Shown: positions 16,681-25,287 of the stretch, one piece after another
How the letters are laid out: each line of letters opens with the position of its first letter
How positions within the stretch are numbered: the first letter of the stretch is position 1
Source: CANMXU01 sp052030545
GTDB lineage: Bacteria > Pseudomonadota > Gammaproteobacteria > Enterobacterales > Alteromonadaceae
Length of the DNA: 64,000 nt
Reading direction: 5' to 3'
NCBI RefSeq assembly: GCF_052030545.1
Contig: NZ_JBPDIH010000009.1
Span: forward strand, 103,780-167,779
Notes under the pieces: generated by a model
The model's database searches: none
Told to the model about the DNA's origin: nothing
The model's input: the letters and a program-made list of their open reading frames with translations, nothing else
Made by a program: the position numbers and the translations under genes

Positions 16681-16720
16681 CCGCTCGTCCTGAGCTTGTC
16701 GAAGGAAGCCTATCGAAGGG
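16681..16720. repeat. GTCGAAGG-type repeat, half element (copy 3)
   Basis: CCGCTCGTCCTGAGCTTGTC followed by GAAGGAAGCC and TATCGAAGGG: one arm of the element seen in full at 12739 and 15266. It ends 8 bases before the stop of the VOC gene. Confidence 0.7.
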
Positions 16721-16728
16721 TGTTCTTT

Positions 16729-17214
16729 TTACTCGTATTCAGAAGAATAAGTTTCTTCGTAAGTATGTGAGTAAAGCTCAAATAAGTTGCCAAACGGGTC
16801 TTCTAAATACACCATTTTAGCGGGTTTGGTATCGTCTTCTGGGTGATAGCGCATAATATCCATGCGTACTTTACCGCCGTACTCTTCGGTCTTTTTCATT
16901 ACGCCTTCAAAATCGTCGGTTTGTAGACAGAAGTGGAAAATACCAATTCTTGAAAAATCGACTTCGTGACGTTCGTCACGGTTTTTCATTTCAAATAATT
17001 CTACGCCAATGCCGTCGGTTGTTACTAAGTGAGCAATGTTAAAACCTTCAAAGCCTTCACCAAAAACCGCGATACACATTCTGCCGATTGCTGATTCACG
17101 TTCTTCTTGTACTCTGCTTTTGCCCATGACGACTTTAAGGCCCATTACTTGGGTGTAAAATTCAACGGCTTTGTCCATGTCGCCGACTAAAAGGCCAATG
17201 TGATTCATTTTCAT
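16729..17214 (-). CDS. VOC-family (glyoxalase/dioxygenase fold) protein
   Basis: About 161 residues, one vicinal-oxygen-chelate domain: MNHIGLLVGDMDKAVEFYTQ at the N-terminus (first metal-ligand position His), IGIFHFCLQTDD mid-protein and VYLEDPFGNLFELY near the end with the conserved C-terminal Glu. Such proteins bind a metal and act as lyases, isomerases or dioxygenases on small molecules; the substrate is not deducible. GGAG lies six bases upstream of ATG 17214; ATG 17217 and TTG 17226 are less well placed. It is a single gene on the minus strand, followed by repeat elements. Confidence 0.85.
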   Translation of the reverse strand: MKMNHIGLLVGDMDKAVEFYTQVMGLKVVMGKSRVQEERESAIGRMCIAVFGEGFEGFNIAHLVTTDGIGVELFEMKNRDERHEVDFSRIGIFHFCLQTDDFEGVMKKTEEYGGKVRMDIMRYHPEDDTKPAKMVYLEDPFGNLFELYSHTYEETYSSEYE

Positions 17215-17440
17215 CATAATCTCCAAAATTTACTTATTTACTGTGTATGGTTGCAGCGTTATGTCGCTGTGTTATTTCAATGAGGTCATTATATAAACAG
17301 CGCTGAATTATTAAAAATTATTAAAAATAATGTATTTAATAATTTTTTGTAATGGTTTTGGGTGAGGAAAACTAACAGGCAGTTACGTGGTTTGGCAACT
17401 GCACTTATTATGATGAAAATGACGGCATGGTTTTGAAAAA

Positions 17441-19240
17441 CTAAGCGGTATGCTCTTGAATAAGATCAATAAAGGGCTTGCCATAACGAGCAAATTTTAT
17501 ATCGCCAATACCACTGATGTTCAGCATGTCGGCTTGCGACTGTGGTTTTTCTCGGGCAAGTTCAGACAGGGTTGCGTCGCTAAAGACAATAAATGGCGCA
17601 ATGTCTTCAGCGTCGGCAATGTCTTTTCTAAGCACACGTAATTTGGCAAATAGCGCTTTGTCGTATTGTTTCTCTTGGCGGTTGTTTTTCCAGTAACTGG
17701 CTTTTTGTAAGCGCGGGCTAGCGAGCATTAATGGCTCTTGACCTTTTAGTATCGAGCGCGATGCTTCAGTTAAACATAGGGCCGATTGCTGGGCGATATC
17801 TTGCTGCAAGTAACCTAAGTGAATAAGTTGTCGAATAATTGAAAACCAATAGCCCGGCGTTTTGTCTTTGCCAATGCCAAAGGTCGACACTTGGTCGTGG
17901 TTTTGTTTAACGACGTTAGCCGAGCCGTTGCCACGCAGTACGGCAATGACATGCTCTATATCGCCTTTTTGTTCAATGCGGTAAACACAAGAAAGTACTT
18001 TTTGTGCGGGATCTAAGGCGTCAAACTGGCTTGGTGGATCTAAACAAATATCACAGTTGCCACAGCCTTGTTCAGTAAATTCGGCGAAATAATTTAATAC
18101 CACTTGGCGACGGCAGGTTTGTGCGTCGATAAAACCACTCATCGCAAGAAAGCGCTGCATTTCAACGTTGACGCGTGCTTCGTTTTCGCCTTCATTAATA
18201 CGTTTTTTAATGCGTTCGGCGTCTTTTTCGTCGTATAAAAACAAGGCTTCTGCCGACAAACCGTCACGACCTGCGCGGCCGATTTCTTGATAGTAGCTTT
18301 CCAGCGTTCGTGGTGGTTCAAAGTGAATCACATAACGCACATTCGATTTGTTGATGCCTAAACCAAAGGCAACGGTGGCAACCACCACTTGAATATTGTC
18401 TTTGGTAAAACCTTCTTGTACATGATTACGAATTTCATTTTCCATACCGGCATGATAGGCGGCACAGTTAATACCTGCTTCAGCTAAAGTTTTGCTTAGC
18501 TTTTCAACTTGCCAACGACTGTTGCAATAAATAATGCCACTGTCGTCGCCGCGCTTTTTAACATAACCGAGTACTTGCTGTGGACCATTGTATTTATCGG
18601 CTAGGGTAAAGCGAATATTCGGGCGGTCGAAGCTATCAAGGTGAATATAAGGATTTTGCAGGTTTAACTGCTGCAAAATATCCTTACGGGTGGTTACGTC
18701 GGCGGTGGCGGTTAAGGCCATAACCGGCACATGCGGAAAGTTATTTTTTAATGAATGCAAGCGTGTGTAAGCGGGTCGAAAGTCGTGACCCCATTGTGAA
18801 ATACAGTGCGCTTCATCAATAGCAAATAAGCTGATCTGCAAGCTGGTTAAGCCTTGCATGAAATAGTGATTATTCAAACGCTCGGGGGCAACATAAAGCA
18901 GTTTAATTTCACCTGCGCTTAGACGTTGGAAAATATCGTTGATGGTTGCACTGTCAAGGCTTGAATTCACATAGGCGGCATTAATACCTTGGCGCGTTAA
19001 GCTGTCGACCTGATCTTTCATTAAAGCAATAAGTGGTGAGACCACAATTGTGATACCCGGCAGCAAGGTTGCAGGTAACTGATAACACATCGACTTGCCG
19101 CCACCAGTGGGCATTAATACTAAACTGTCGCGACCTTGAAATAAGCTATTAATTATTGCTTCTTGGCCAGGACGAAAAGCGTCATAACCAAAGTAGTGTT
19201 TTAGGGCGTGTTGTAAATCTTCAGGGCTTGTGGTGGTCAA
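17441..19240 (-). CDS. recQ: ATP-dependent DNA helicase RecQ
   Basis: 599 residues, standard RecQ length. Superfamily 2 helicase core with Walker A PTGGGKSMCYQLPA (about 39-52), DEAH box in IDEAHCISQWGHDFRP (about 140-155, with the RecQ aromatic-rich loop), and motif VI in YYQEIGRAGRDG (about 315). Next come the zinc-binding/RQC cysteines (GCGNCDIC near 390) and a C-terminal HRDC domain (about 525-595). Unwinds recombination and replication intermediates with 3'-5' polarity. Single gene; no regulatory site seen. Confidence 0.96.
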   Translation of the reverse strand: MTTTSPEDLQHALKHYFGYDAFRPGQEAIINSLFQGRDSLVLMPTGGGKSMCYQLPATLLPGITIVVSPLIALMKDQVDSLTRQGINAAYVNSSLDSATINDIFQRLSAGEIKLLYVAPERLNNHYFMQGLTSLQISLFAIDEAHCISQWGHDFRPAYTRLHSLKNNFPHVPVMALTATADVTTRKDILQQLNLQNPYIHLDSFDRPNIRFTLADKYNGPQQVLGYVKKRGDDSGIIYCNSRWQVEKLSKTLAEAGINCAAYHAGMENEIRNHVQEGFTKDNIQVVVATVAFGLGINKSNVRYVIHFEPPRTLESYYQEIGRAGRDGLSAEALFLYDEKDAERIKKRINEGENEARVNVEMQRFLAMSGFIDAQTCRRQVVLNYFAEFTEQGCGNCDICLDPPSQFDALDPAQKVLSCVYRIEQKGDIEHVIAVLRGNGSANVVKQNHDQVSTFGIGKDKTPGYWFSIIRQLIHLGYLQQDIAQQSALCLTEASRSILKGQEPLMLASPRLQKASYWKNNRQEKQYDKALFAKLRVLRKDIADAEDIAPFIVFSDATLSELAREKPQSQADMLNISGIGDIKFARYGKPFIDLIQEHTA

Positions 19241-19574
19241 CAGTGTGTCTTCATGGCTTTTTATGGTCGCTATTTTAACTGATAAGCCCGCAGCGAGAAA
19301 CTATTAACTTGCGTCATTTTTAAATCACTGACGATGTAAATTTAATCCATAAAGGAATTTATATTACTGGTCATTAACTCGATAATTTTAAACATAAATA
19401 CTATATTTGCTTTGCACCTTGTGCTTTGTATTTTTTTCATGGGCACAGATATCTTGGTAATTTCATTAAAAGTTGTGGTCAGACCTGTGCGCTTTGCATT
19501 AAGCTATAACTAATGGATTTATTTGGTGTTAAGGGATTAAGTTATCATTCTACTGTAGGCGTTAGTAGCACCGA
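19241..19574. other. Gene-free interval between recQ and the CZB-GGDEF gene
   Basis: 334 bases, A+T-rich, containing divergent promoters by position. I see no ORF with coding character, hairpin with T-run, or repeat shared with the rest of the window. Confidence 0.6.
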
Positions 19575-20447
19575 TTGTCAAATCAAGCACTAGATCCGGT
19601 TACTCAATATCTTAATGATGCGATTGAGCAGCACCGTAGTTGGTTTGGCGCACTAATGAAGTCAATAAGTTGTGAGCTAGAGCATCATGATGATGATAAG
19701 CGCTCTGATGCCCACAAATTATGTGGCTTTGGGCAGTGGTACTATGGCAAGCAGCCGAGTTTTATCATCGAAAATAAAGCGTTCAAAGATATCGAGCCAT
19801 TACATAAAAAAATGCATCAACACGTTGCTAAAGTGTTGGCAAATATTGATCATCAACAAAAAATTACTCCCGCTGATTTTGACCAACTCTACCGTTATCT
19901 TAACGATTTTATTGCTACCGTAGAGTTATTAAAAAACCAAATTCAAGAACTGCAATACCATCGCGACCCATTAACAGGGGCTTTTAATCGCACCACTTTA
20001 ATTAAAGAGCTCAGCCAAATTCAAGATATGGTAAAAAGGAAGGTGAGTGTCGCTTGCGTAGTTATGGTTGATTTGGATTGGTTTAAATCATTTAACGATA
20101 ATTATGGTCATGCATTTGGCGATTATGTGCTGCAAGAAACGACAAAATATATTCATAGTCACTTACGTCCTTTCGATAAACTATTTCGCTATGGCGGCGA
20201 AGAGTTCCTTATTTCATTGGTGAATACTGATTTAAAAACTGCGGTAAATATTGCTCAACGAATGTGTGCGGGCATTGCCAAATTACCGATTAAATTTAAT
20301 GGCAGTGTTGCTTCAATAACCGCCTCGTTTGGCGTCGCTTCGCTTGAAGAAAATGTGGATGTGCAAACAACCATTCAGCGAGCTGATAAAGCCTTATATC
20401 AAGCAAAGGATAATGGACGTAATCGCGTTGAGCATTGGCAACCTTAG
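19575..20447 (+). CDS. Diguanylate cyclase with zinc-binding CZB domain (DgcZ-like)
   Basis: 290 residues; E. coli DgcZ (YdeH) has 296 and the same architecture. The N-terminal CZB domain has His20, Cys50 (in LCGFGQW), His77 and His81; the spacing equals the 3His/1Cys zinc site of DgcZ. The C-terminal GGDEF domain carries RYGGEEF and an intact RxxD inhibitory site (RPFD) five residues before it, so it should make c-di-GMP from two GTP under zinc and product inhibition. The start is TTG with no clear ribosome site. An in-frame TAG lies at 19566 and the next Met is at residue 28, after the first zinc ligand, so TTG is needed for a complete domain. A second cyclase gene follows 126 bases downstream. 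Confidence 0.88.
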   Translation: MSNQALDPVTQYLNDAIEQHRSWFGALMKSISCELEHHDDDKRSDAHKLCGFGQWYYGKQPSFIIENKAFKDIEPLHKKMHQHVAKVLANIDHQQKITPADFDQLYRYLNDFIATVELLKNQIQELQYHRDPLTGAFNRTTLIKELSQIQDMVKRKVSVACVVMVDLDWFKSFNDNYGHAFGDYVLQETTKYIHSHLRPFDKLFRYGGEEFLISLVNTDLKTAVNIAQRMCAGIAKLPIKFNGSVASITASFGVASLEENVDVQTTIQRADKALYQAKDNGRNRVEHWQP

Positions 20448-20573
20448 CTAATGCGGTATCACTATTAATCATTCCTTGAAAATAGCCGATATGAAAGAGT
20501 TAACAAACCGGTAATTATGCACTAAGCTTTACAAAGTAATTACAAATGAAAAGCGTTAACAATTAAGGCGACT

Positions 20574-21518
20574 ATGAAAACACCTGCTTTACCGGAAAAT
20601 GAGGCTTCGCGACTCGCTACCTTGCAAATGTTGAAAATACTCGATAGCAGTTTTGAAGAGCGTTTTGATCGTATTACTCGATTGGCGAGAAAACTGTTTG
20701 ATGCTGAAATTGCCTTAGTTAGCCTTGTTGATCAGAACCGACAATGGTTTAAGTCGTGTCAGGGGTTAGATGTTCGAGAAACGCCACGCGATATTTCATT
20801 TTGCGGCCATGCAATATTAGACCAAGATATTCTATATATTCCCGATGCTAGTAAAGATGAGCGTTTTTTTGATAACCCCATCGTTGTTGATGAACCTTAT
20901 ATTCGCTTTTATGCAGGACGTCCCATTACTTCTCCCAAAGGAGATAACATTGGAACATTGTGCATTATTGACTCTCAGCCGAAAGAGCTTGAGCAGGAAG
21001 ACTTTCATACCTTAAACGATCTTGCAAAATTAATTGAAGGCGAAATATTTTCCACCATGGAAGCTACCACAGACGAGCTCACTCAACTCGCTAATCGTCG
21101 TGGTTTTATGCAATTGGCTGAGCACCAAATGCGATTTTGCAAACGCTATCAAATTGGGCTCACCTTAATTTATTTTGACCTTGACCACTTTAAAGAAATT
21201 AATGACAAATTAGGCCATAGTGCTGGCGATGATGCGTTGATCACCTTTGCTGAAAACTTGCGCGCTTCTTTTCGTGATTCTGACATCATCAGCCGTATGG
21301 GTGGCGATGAATTTGTCGTTATGCTGTCAGATACAGGCTTAGATGAAGCCGAGTTAATCGTGAAACGGCTGAAAAAGAACCTATATTTGTATGAAAATAC
21401 TGAAGCGTCTTTAGAGTTTTCTCACGGCGCGGTGCGCTTTGATCCCGATACGCAACTTAACTTACAAGAGTTAATAGACGCTGCAGATAAGCTAATGTTT
21501 CTTAATAAGAAAAAATAG
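20574..21518 (+). CDS. GAF-GGDEF diguanylate cyclase
   Basis: 314 residues. N-terminal GAF domain (about 20-150; segments FDAEIALVSLVDQNRQWFKS and FYAGRPITSPKGDNIGTLCI) followed by a GGDEF domain with an intact MGGDEF active site (about 242-247) and RDSD inhibitory site five residues earlier. The RQWFKSCQGLD pattern is common in GAF sensors that precede GGDEF domains in marine gammaproteobacteria; the ligand is unknown. It probably synthesises c-di-GMP in the cytoplasm. Convergent with the YhcC-like gene, 14 bases away. Confidence 0.9.
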   Translation: MKTPALPENEASRLATLQMLKILDSSFEERFDRITRLARKLFDAEIALVSLVDQNRQWFKSCQGLDVRETPRDISFCGHAILDQDILYIPDASKDERFFDNPIVVDEPYIRFYAGRPITSPKGDNIGTLCIIDSQPKELEQEDFHTLNDLAKLIEGEIFSTMEATTDELTQLANRRGFMQLAEHQMRFCKRYQIGLTLIYFDLDHFKEINDKLGHSAGDDALITFAENLRASFRDSDIISRMGGDEFVVMLSDTGLDEAELIVKRLKKNLYLYENTEASLEFSHGAVRFDPDTQLNLQELIDAADKLMFLNKKK

Positions 21519-21532
21519 TTTTTAGATCAGCC

Positions 21533-22495
21533 TTACTGCTTTGCCATAAAAATAGTCGATGAGTTATTGCTAATGTCATAGTGATATTGATCTGAAAGTG
21601 CTGCCGCTTGAGCGCCATATTGGTCGAGATTTTTGCAAATTTCATTAAGGGAAGGCCAGCGCAATAAACACCATTGTGGTGCTAATAATACTTCTTTATG
21701 GGCGGTGGCAGAAACGCGATGGAAAACAATGTCTTTTGGTGTATGACGAATTAACTCACCGGCAATTTCGGCATAGGCTTGCATACTCAATACCTCAATA
21801 CGGTTTGCTTGCCAAGCTTTTGCCATAGTAGAGCCTTGCACTATATGTAAAGGGTGTAATTTTAACCCGTCTACAGGGTGTGCTAATACTTGCTCTAGGG
21901 TATACATGCTCTCATCTAATTGTTCACCCGGTAAGCCAATAATTAAGTGGCTACATACTTTAATGCCGTATTTTGCGGCTCGTTCAACAGCGTCTTGATA
22001 AGCCGAAAATTGATGACCGCGATTAATGCGCTTTAAGGTTTTGTCGCTCGCCGACTGTAAGCCAAGTTCAAGCCAAACTTCAAAACCTAAATCGACGTAC
22101 TCTTTTAGCAATTTAAGCACTTCATCAGGTACGCAGTCAGGACGAGTACCAACACATAATCCAATAATGTTCGCTTCAGTTAACGCCTGTTGGTATTTCT
22201 GTCTTAATACTTCTACTTCTTGATAGGTACTAGTATAGGCTTGGAAATAAGCGAGATATTTTGCTGACTTTTTACCGTGTTCAACTTTACCGCGATTGAG
22301 CTGCTCAGTAATAGTGAGTTGGTTTTGTGATGGATTAAACGATTCAACATTGCAAAAAGTGCAGCCACCTCGACCCAAAGTGCCGTCGCGATTGGGGCAG
22401 GTAAACGCGGCATTAATGGTGAGTTTTTTAATGCGTTGCTGGTATTTCTCTTTTAAGTAAATGCCAAAAGTATTGACGTAATGATCTAATTGCAT
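21533..22495 (-). CDS. Radical SAM protein, YhcC family (TIGR01212)
   Basis: 320 residues. Iron-sulphur cysteines appear as CPNRDGTLGRGGCTFC (about 29-44), the CxnCxxC pattern typical of YhcC, in which the first Cys is far from the second. SAM-binding region CVGTRPDC and GLQSASDKTLKRINRGH follow, as in the coproporphyrinogen/Elp3-like radical SAM branch. The function of YhcC is not established. Starts at ATG 22495 with no strong ribosome site. Single gene. Confidence 0.92.
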   Translation of the reverse strand: MQLDHYVNTFGIYLKEKYQQRIKKLTINAAFTCPNRDGTLGRGGCTFCNVESFNPSQNQLTITEQLNRGKVEHGKKSAKYLAYFQAYTSTYQEVEVLRQKYQQALTEANIIGLCVGTRPDCVPDEVLKLLKEYVDLGFEVWLELGLQSASDKTLKRINRGHQFSAYQDAVERAAKYGIKVCSHLIIGLPGEQLDESMYTLEQVLAHPVDGLKLHPLHIVQGSTMAKAWQANRIEVLSMQAYAEIAGELIRHTPKDIVFHRVSATAHKEVLLAPQWCLLRWPSLNEICKNLDQYGAQAAALSDQYHYDISNNSSTIFMAKQ

Positions 22496-22639
22496 GTGAA
22501 GCTAAGTCTTGATAAAAAAACAGCCGCTAGTTTACGTGAGCTCAAGACTTTTGTTGATGATGAAAATGTGTTCTTTTTGATCGAAAATATAGTTTGCTCA
22601 AAATTTTGATCTGTTTTTAACTTGCTTGTAGCTTGTTAA

Positions 22640-22677
22640 AAAAAGGGTCGGTGACAAAATTGTCACCGACCCTTTTT
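22640..22677. repeat. Dispersed palindrome copy E
   Basis: AAAAAGGGTCGGTGACA, centre AAAT, and its complement ending CCCTTTTT; three G instead of four compared with copies A-D. On the minus strand it is followed by a T-run and lies downstream of the three-gene exported cluster, which it could terminate. Confidence 0.88.
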
Positions 22678-22708
22678 CTACTTTTTCTACTTTTTCTACT
22701 TTTTCTAG
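22673..22708. repeat. Tandem 9-base repeat, four units
   Basis: TTTTTCTAC repeated at 22673, 22682 and 22691, then TTTTTCTAG at 22700. The first unit begins inside the T-run of palindrome copy E, suggesting slippage at its end. Confidence 0.85.
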
Positions 22709-22710
22709 AC

Positions 22711-22736
22711 CTTTCGCTGTTTTGCAACAGCGAAAG
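22711..22736. other. Perfect hairpin downstream of exported cluster
   Basis: CTTTCGCTGTT / AACAGCGAAAG, 11-base stem with TTGC loop, lacking a T-run on either strand. It lies 32 bases beyond the stop of the minus-strand gene at 22769. Confidence 0.7.
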
Positions 22737-22768
22737 AATAATTTCAAAGCATTGCAAGCACAGGGGGC

Positions 22769-23614
22769 TTAGCTAACATTCTCTATGTAATCACTTAATT
22801 GGCTAATAAGTTGTTGGTAAGCTTGGTTACTTTCAGTTTTGATACTGTCGAAAATCAGCCGGTCAACCAACTGAGCAATATCCATTGATTCCCCTGTTGA
22901 ACCGTCTTTGGTTAACTTTTCTTTCAGTTGTTCCAATTGTTCTCGCTCGTAAGCGGTCAGTGTTGGGTCTGCTAATAAGGTTTTTGTATTAGCAATGGCG
23001 TCAAGTATTGAGCCATTTGCTGCAAGCGTCGCTGTTTTAGCTAAAGAGGGCAGCCAAGGTTTATCTGTTGCTAAGGCTATTTTGTTGAAGGCTTCTTGGG
23101 TGACTTTTAAATCACCTTCTCTTATCGCTAAGCTGCCAATCATCAAATTAGCAAAAAGTTGCTCTTTGTGAAATTTTTCAGATAACCCAGAAAACTCCGG
23201 ATTATGTTGGCTTTTTTGCGTCATATCTTTGGCCAGCTCTGTCCAACCGCGATTATACATGGCAATGGTTAACACCGTTTGTGCGATATATTGCTCTTTT
23301 ATCGAGTCGGCATTTTTGTTGGCTAGGCTGCTGTCAGCAATGGCAAACTTTTTATTAACGCCCATACTCCACATAAAAGCTAATAAAGCGTGAGTATTGC
23401 TACTGTTTACTTGTTTTGTTTCATCAGCTTGTAAGTTATAAACCTTAGTTATGCCTTTAATCGTTTTTTTTGAAAGTTTGTAATAACTTTTATACAACCA
23501 CTTGTCTTGTAATTTGTCGTATTTCTTTTGTTCAGACTCAACAGAAGCGTAACTTGAAGATGAAACAATTAAAAAAAACCAAACTACTTGCAGTAAAAAT
23601 CCTTTTATAACCAT
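22769..23614 (-). CDS. Exported protein of unknown function
   Basis: 281 residues. N-terminal signal peptide (hydrophobic 5-18, cleavage likely after Ser-Tyr-Ala near residue 24). The remainder is helical, rich in Lys/Gln/Ala, with alternating helices reminiscent of TPR-like or alpha-solenoid proteins; no motif that I can name. The start lies two bases after the stop of the hydrolase gene upstream, so it is almost certainly co-translated with it. Possibly a periplasmic partner of that hydrolase; this is inference from position only. Confidence 0.7.
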   Translation of the reverse strand: MVIKGFLLQVVWFFLIVSSSSYASVESEQKKYDKLQDKWLYKSYYKLSKKTIKGITKVYNLQADETKQVNSSNTHALLAFMWSMGVNKKFAIADSSLANKNADSIKEQYIAQTVLTIAMYNRGWTELAKDMTQKSQHNPEFSGLSEKFHKEQLFANLMIGSLAIREGDLKVTQEAFNKIALATDKPWLPSLAKTATLAANGSILDAIANTKTLLADPTLTAYEREQLEQLKEKLTKDGSTGESMDIAQLVDRLIFDSIKTESNQAYQQLISQLSDYIENVS

Positions 23615-23616
23615 TA

Positions 23617-25083
23617 TTATTCCCTTGAATTAAGCTGTTGAGTTAAGCTGCTGTTAGCTAATTTATAACTACCATGTACACTGCCTTGATAACCTTGCTC
23701 TGCAATATGAGAGACTGAAAAAATAAGCTTTGATGGCGTGGTCGCCAATATACTTTGTTTGTGCGCGACTATTTTTGCTCCGGCGATATCTAACCGCGCA
23801 CCTGAAAGCTGTAGCGCTTCGCCCGTATGAATAGTGCCATTAGTCATATTCATTACTGACTCGTTTAGTGATAACGCACTAGTCTTACTGTTAAGTTGTA
23901 AATTTTCAGCATTTACTAGCGAGTGTTCAATGCTTAACTCGTTTGCGGTTACATCTATCAATTCGATGTTCTGGCAATTTTTAATTGTTACGGTTTGATA
24001 AACGCCACGGTAGGTTTGGTTGTTTTTATCCTGACAATGTAAGTGGTCGCTTGTCATTAAAGGCGATGGGCGTGATTGATGTTCAAACTGACCATTAAGT
24101 GCCTGTGCAACAAGTGCATTAAATGCTTCAGTATGTGATTTCATTGGTACATGTCCTGCACCTTCAATAACGGCTAGTTGTGCAGAGCCAATTTTATTTG
24201 TTAATACCTTCGCGGTTCGTAGCGGAGTGACTTTGTCTAACTCGCCCCATATGATCATCGTATTCACTTTCACCTGTGAAAGTGCCAAGCTAAAGTCTTC
24301 TTCAATTAAGCTAAAGGCGGCATTTACATTGGCAGATTTTTCAATCATTTTCCAAGTAATATCGCTTTTTTCAATCGCTTTACTTATACCATTGATACTA
24401 ATTAATTCGATAAATGATCCGCCAAAGTCGTTCACTTGGCTGAGCACTGTTTTTGCTTTTTCAGGGATCAAAGCATCATCTATCGGTAGTTGCCCAGCAT
24501 GTTTAACAAAAGCCGTTTTTTGTAATATGCCGGCGACATCCACTAAAATAAGCTGATCTAATAAATTTGGATACATGGCAGCGAAACGCAAACTTACGGC
24601 TCCACCCATGGAATGACCCATTACAATGAATTCATCTTTGCCATATTGTTGACGAATCGACGCTAATATTTTGGCATAATTTCTAGGGGAATAACGTCCT
24701 GCAGGTTTTTCTGAATAACCAAAACCTGGCAAGTCAATCACGATAAGGTGATGCTTATCTGCTAGCGCAGGCATAACATCATACCAATCTTTCATGCCCA
24801 ATTGGCCTAAGCCATGAACTAATAAAATTGTTTCTTTATGCTCTAAGCCTGTTTGCAAAATCGCCATTTTTGAATTGAATACGGGTTCTTCAAAATAGCT
24901 ATAATGCCAATTTTTAGGCATATCTTGTGGCAAAGCTAAGGGCTGCGCTGCGCTGTTGGGCGTTTCATCTTGCTTGGAGACTTTGCTTACAACTTCCTCA
25001 TACCCTGATTTAAGCTTATCAAGCCAAGAAGCTGCGGCCACTAAAGGAGCGACGCACAATAACACCAAGAGTAATAATCGCAA
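23617..25083 (-). CDS. Exported alpha/beta hydrolase with C-terminal beta-helix-like domain
   Basis: 488 residues. Signal peptide about 1-18. The alpha/beta-hydrolase domain (about 60-325) has the oxyanion segment LVHGLGQLG near 88, nucleophile elbow GHSMGG (Ser158), the acid in WGELDKVTP and the catalytic His in GAGHVPMKS. After a linker, about 150 residues consist of short repeating strands with regular Leu/Ile/Ala and Asn (IELIDVTANELSIEHS..., NLQLNSKTSALSLNES..., IHTGEALQLSGARLDI...), the pattern of a right-handed beta-helix. Such a fusion is unusual; it might bind polysaccharide or envelope. Substrate unknown (esterase, lipase or epoxide hydrolase types share this core). Middle gene of a three-gene minus-strand set, 204 bases after the HtrA-like gene. 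Confidence 0.8.
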   Translation of the reverse strand: MRLLLLVLLCVAPLVAAASWLDKLKSGYEEVVSKVSKQDETPNSAAQPLALPQDMPKNWHYSYFEEPVFNSKMAILQTGLEHKETILLVHGLGQLGMKDWYDVMPALADKHHLIVIDLPGFGYSEKPAGRYSPRNYAKILASIRQQYGKDEFIVMGHSMGGAVSLRFAAMYPNLLDQLILVDVAGILQKTAFVKHAGQLPIDDALIPEKAKTVLSQVNDFGGSFIELISINGISKAIEKSDITWKMIEKSANVNAAFSLIEEDFSLALSQVKVNTMIIWGELDKVTPLRTAKVLTNKIGSAQLAVIEGAGHVPMKSHTEAFNALVAQALNGQFEHQSRPSPLMTSDHLHCQDKNNQTYRGVYQTVTIKNCQNIELIDVTANELSIEHSLVNAENLQLNSKTSALSLNESVMNMTNGTIHTGEALQLSGARLDIAGAKIVAHKQSILATTPSKLIFSVSHIAEQGYQGSVHGSYKLANSSLTQQLNSRE

Positions 25084-25287
25084 GATAACATCCCTTTTAC
25101 GCTTTTGAAAAGAGCAGCATTATATATGCTTTAAGTTGATGATTTCCAGAAATAAAACATCAAATCAATAGAGCATAATTACACTTCACAAAGCAACGAC
25201 ACTTATTTGTTTGTCGACTGCTTTATTTGTTGCTCTTTTTCGTTCTACATGTCCCTAGTAACAGCCGATGTACCGACCCCTATGTTC

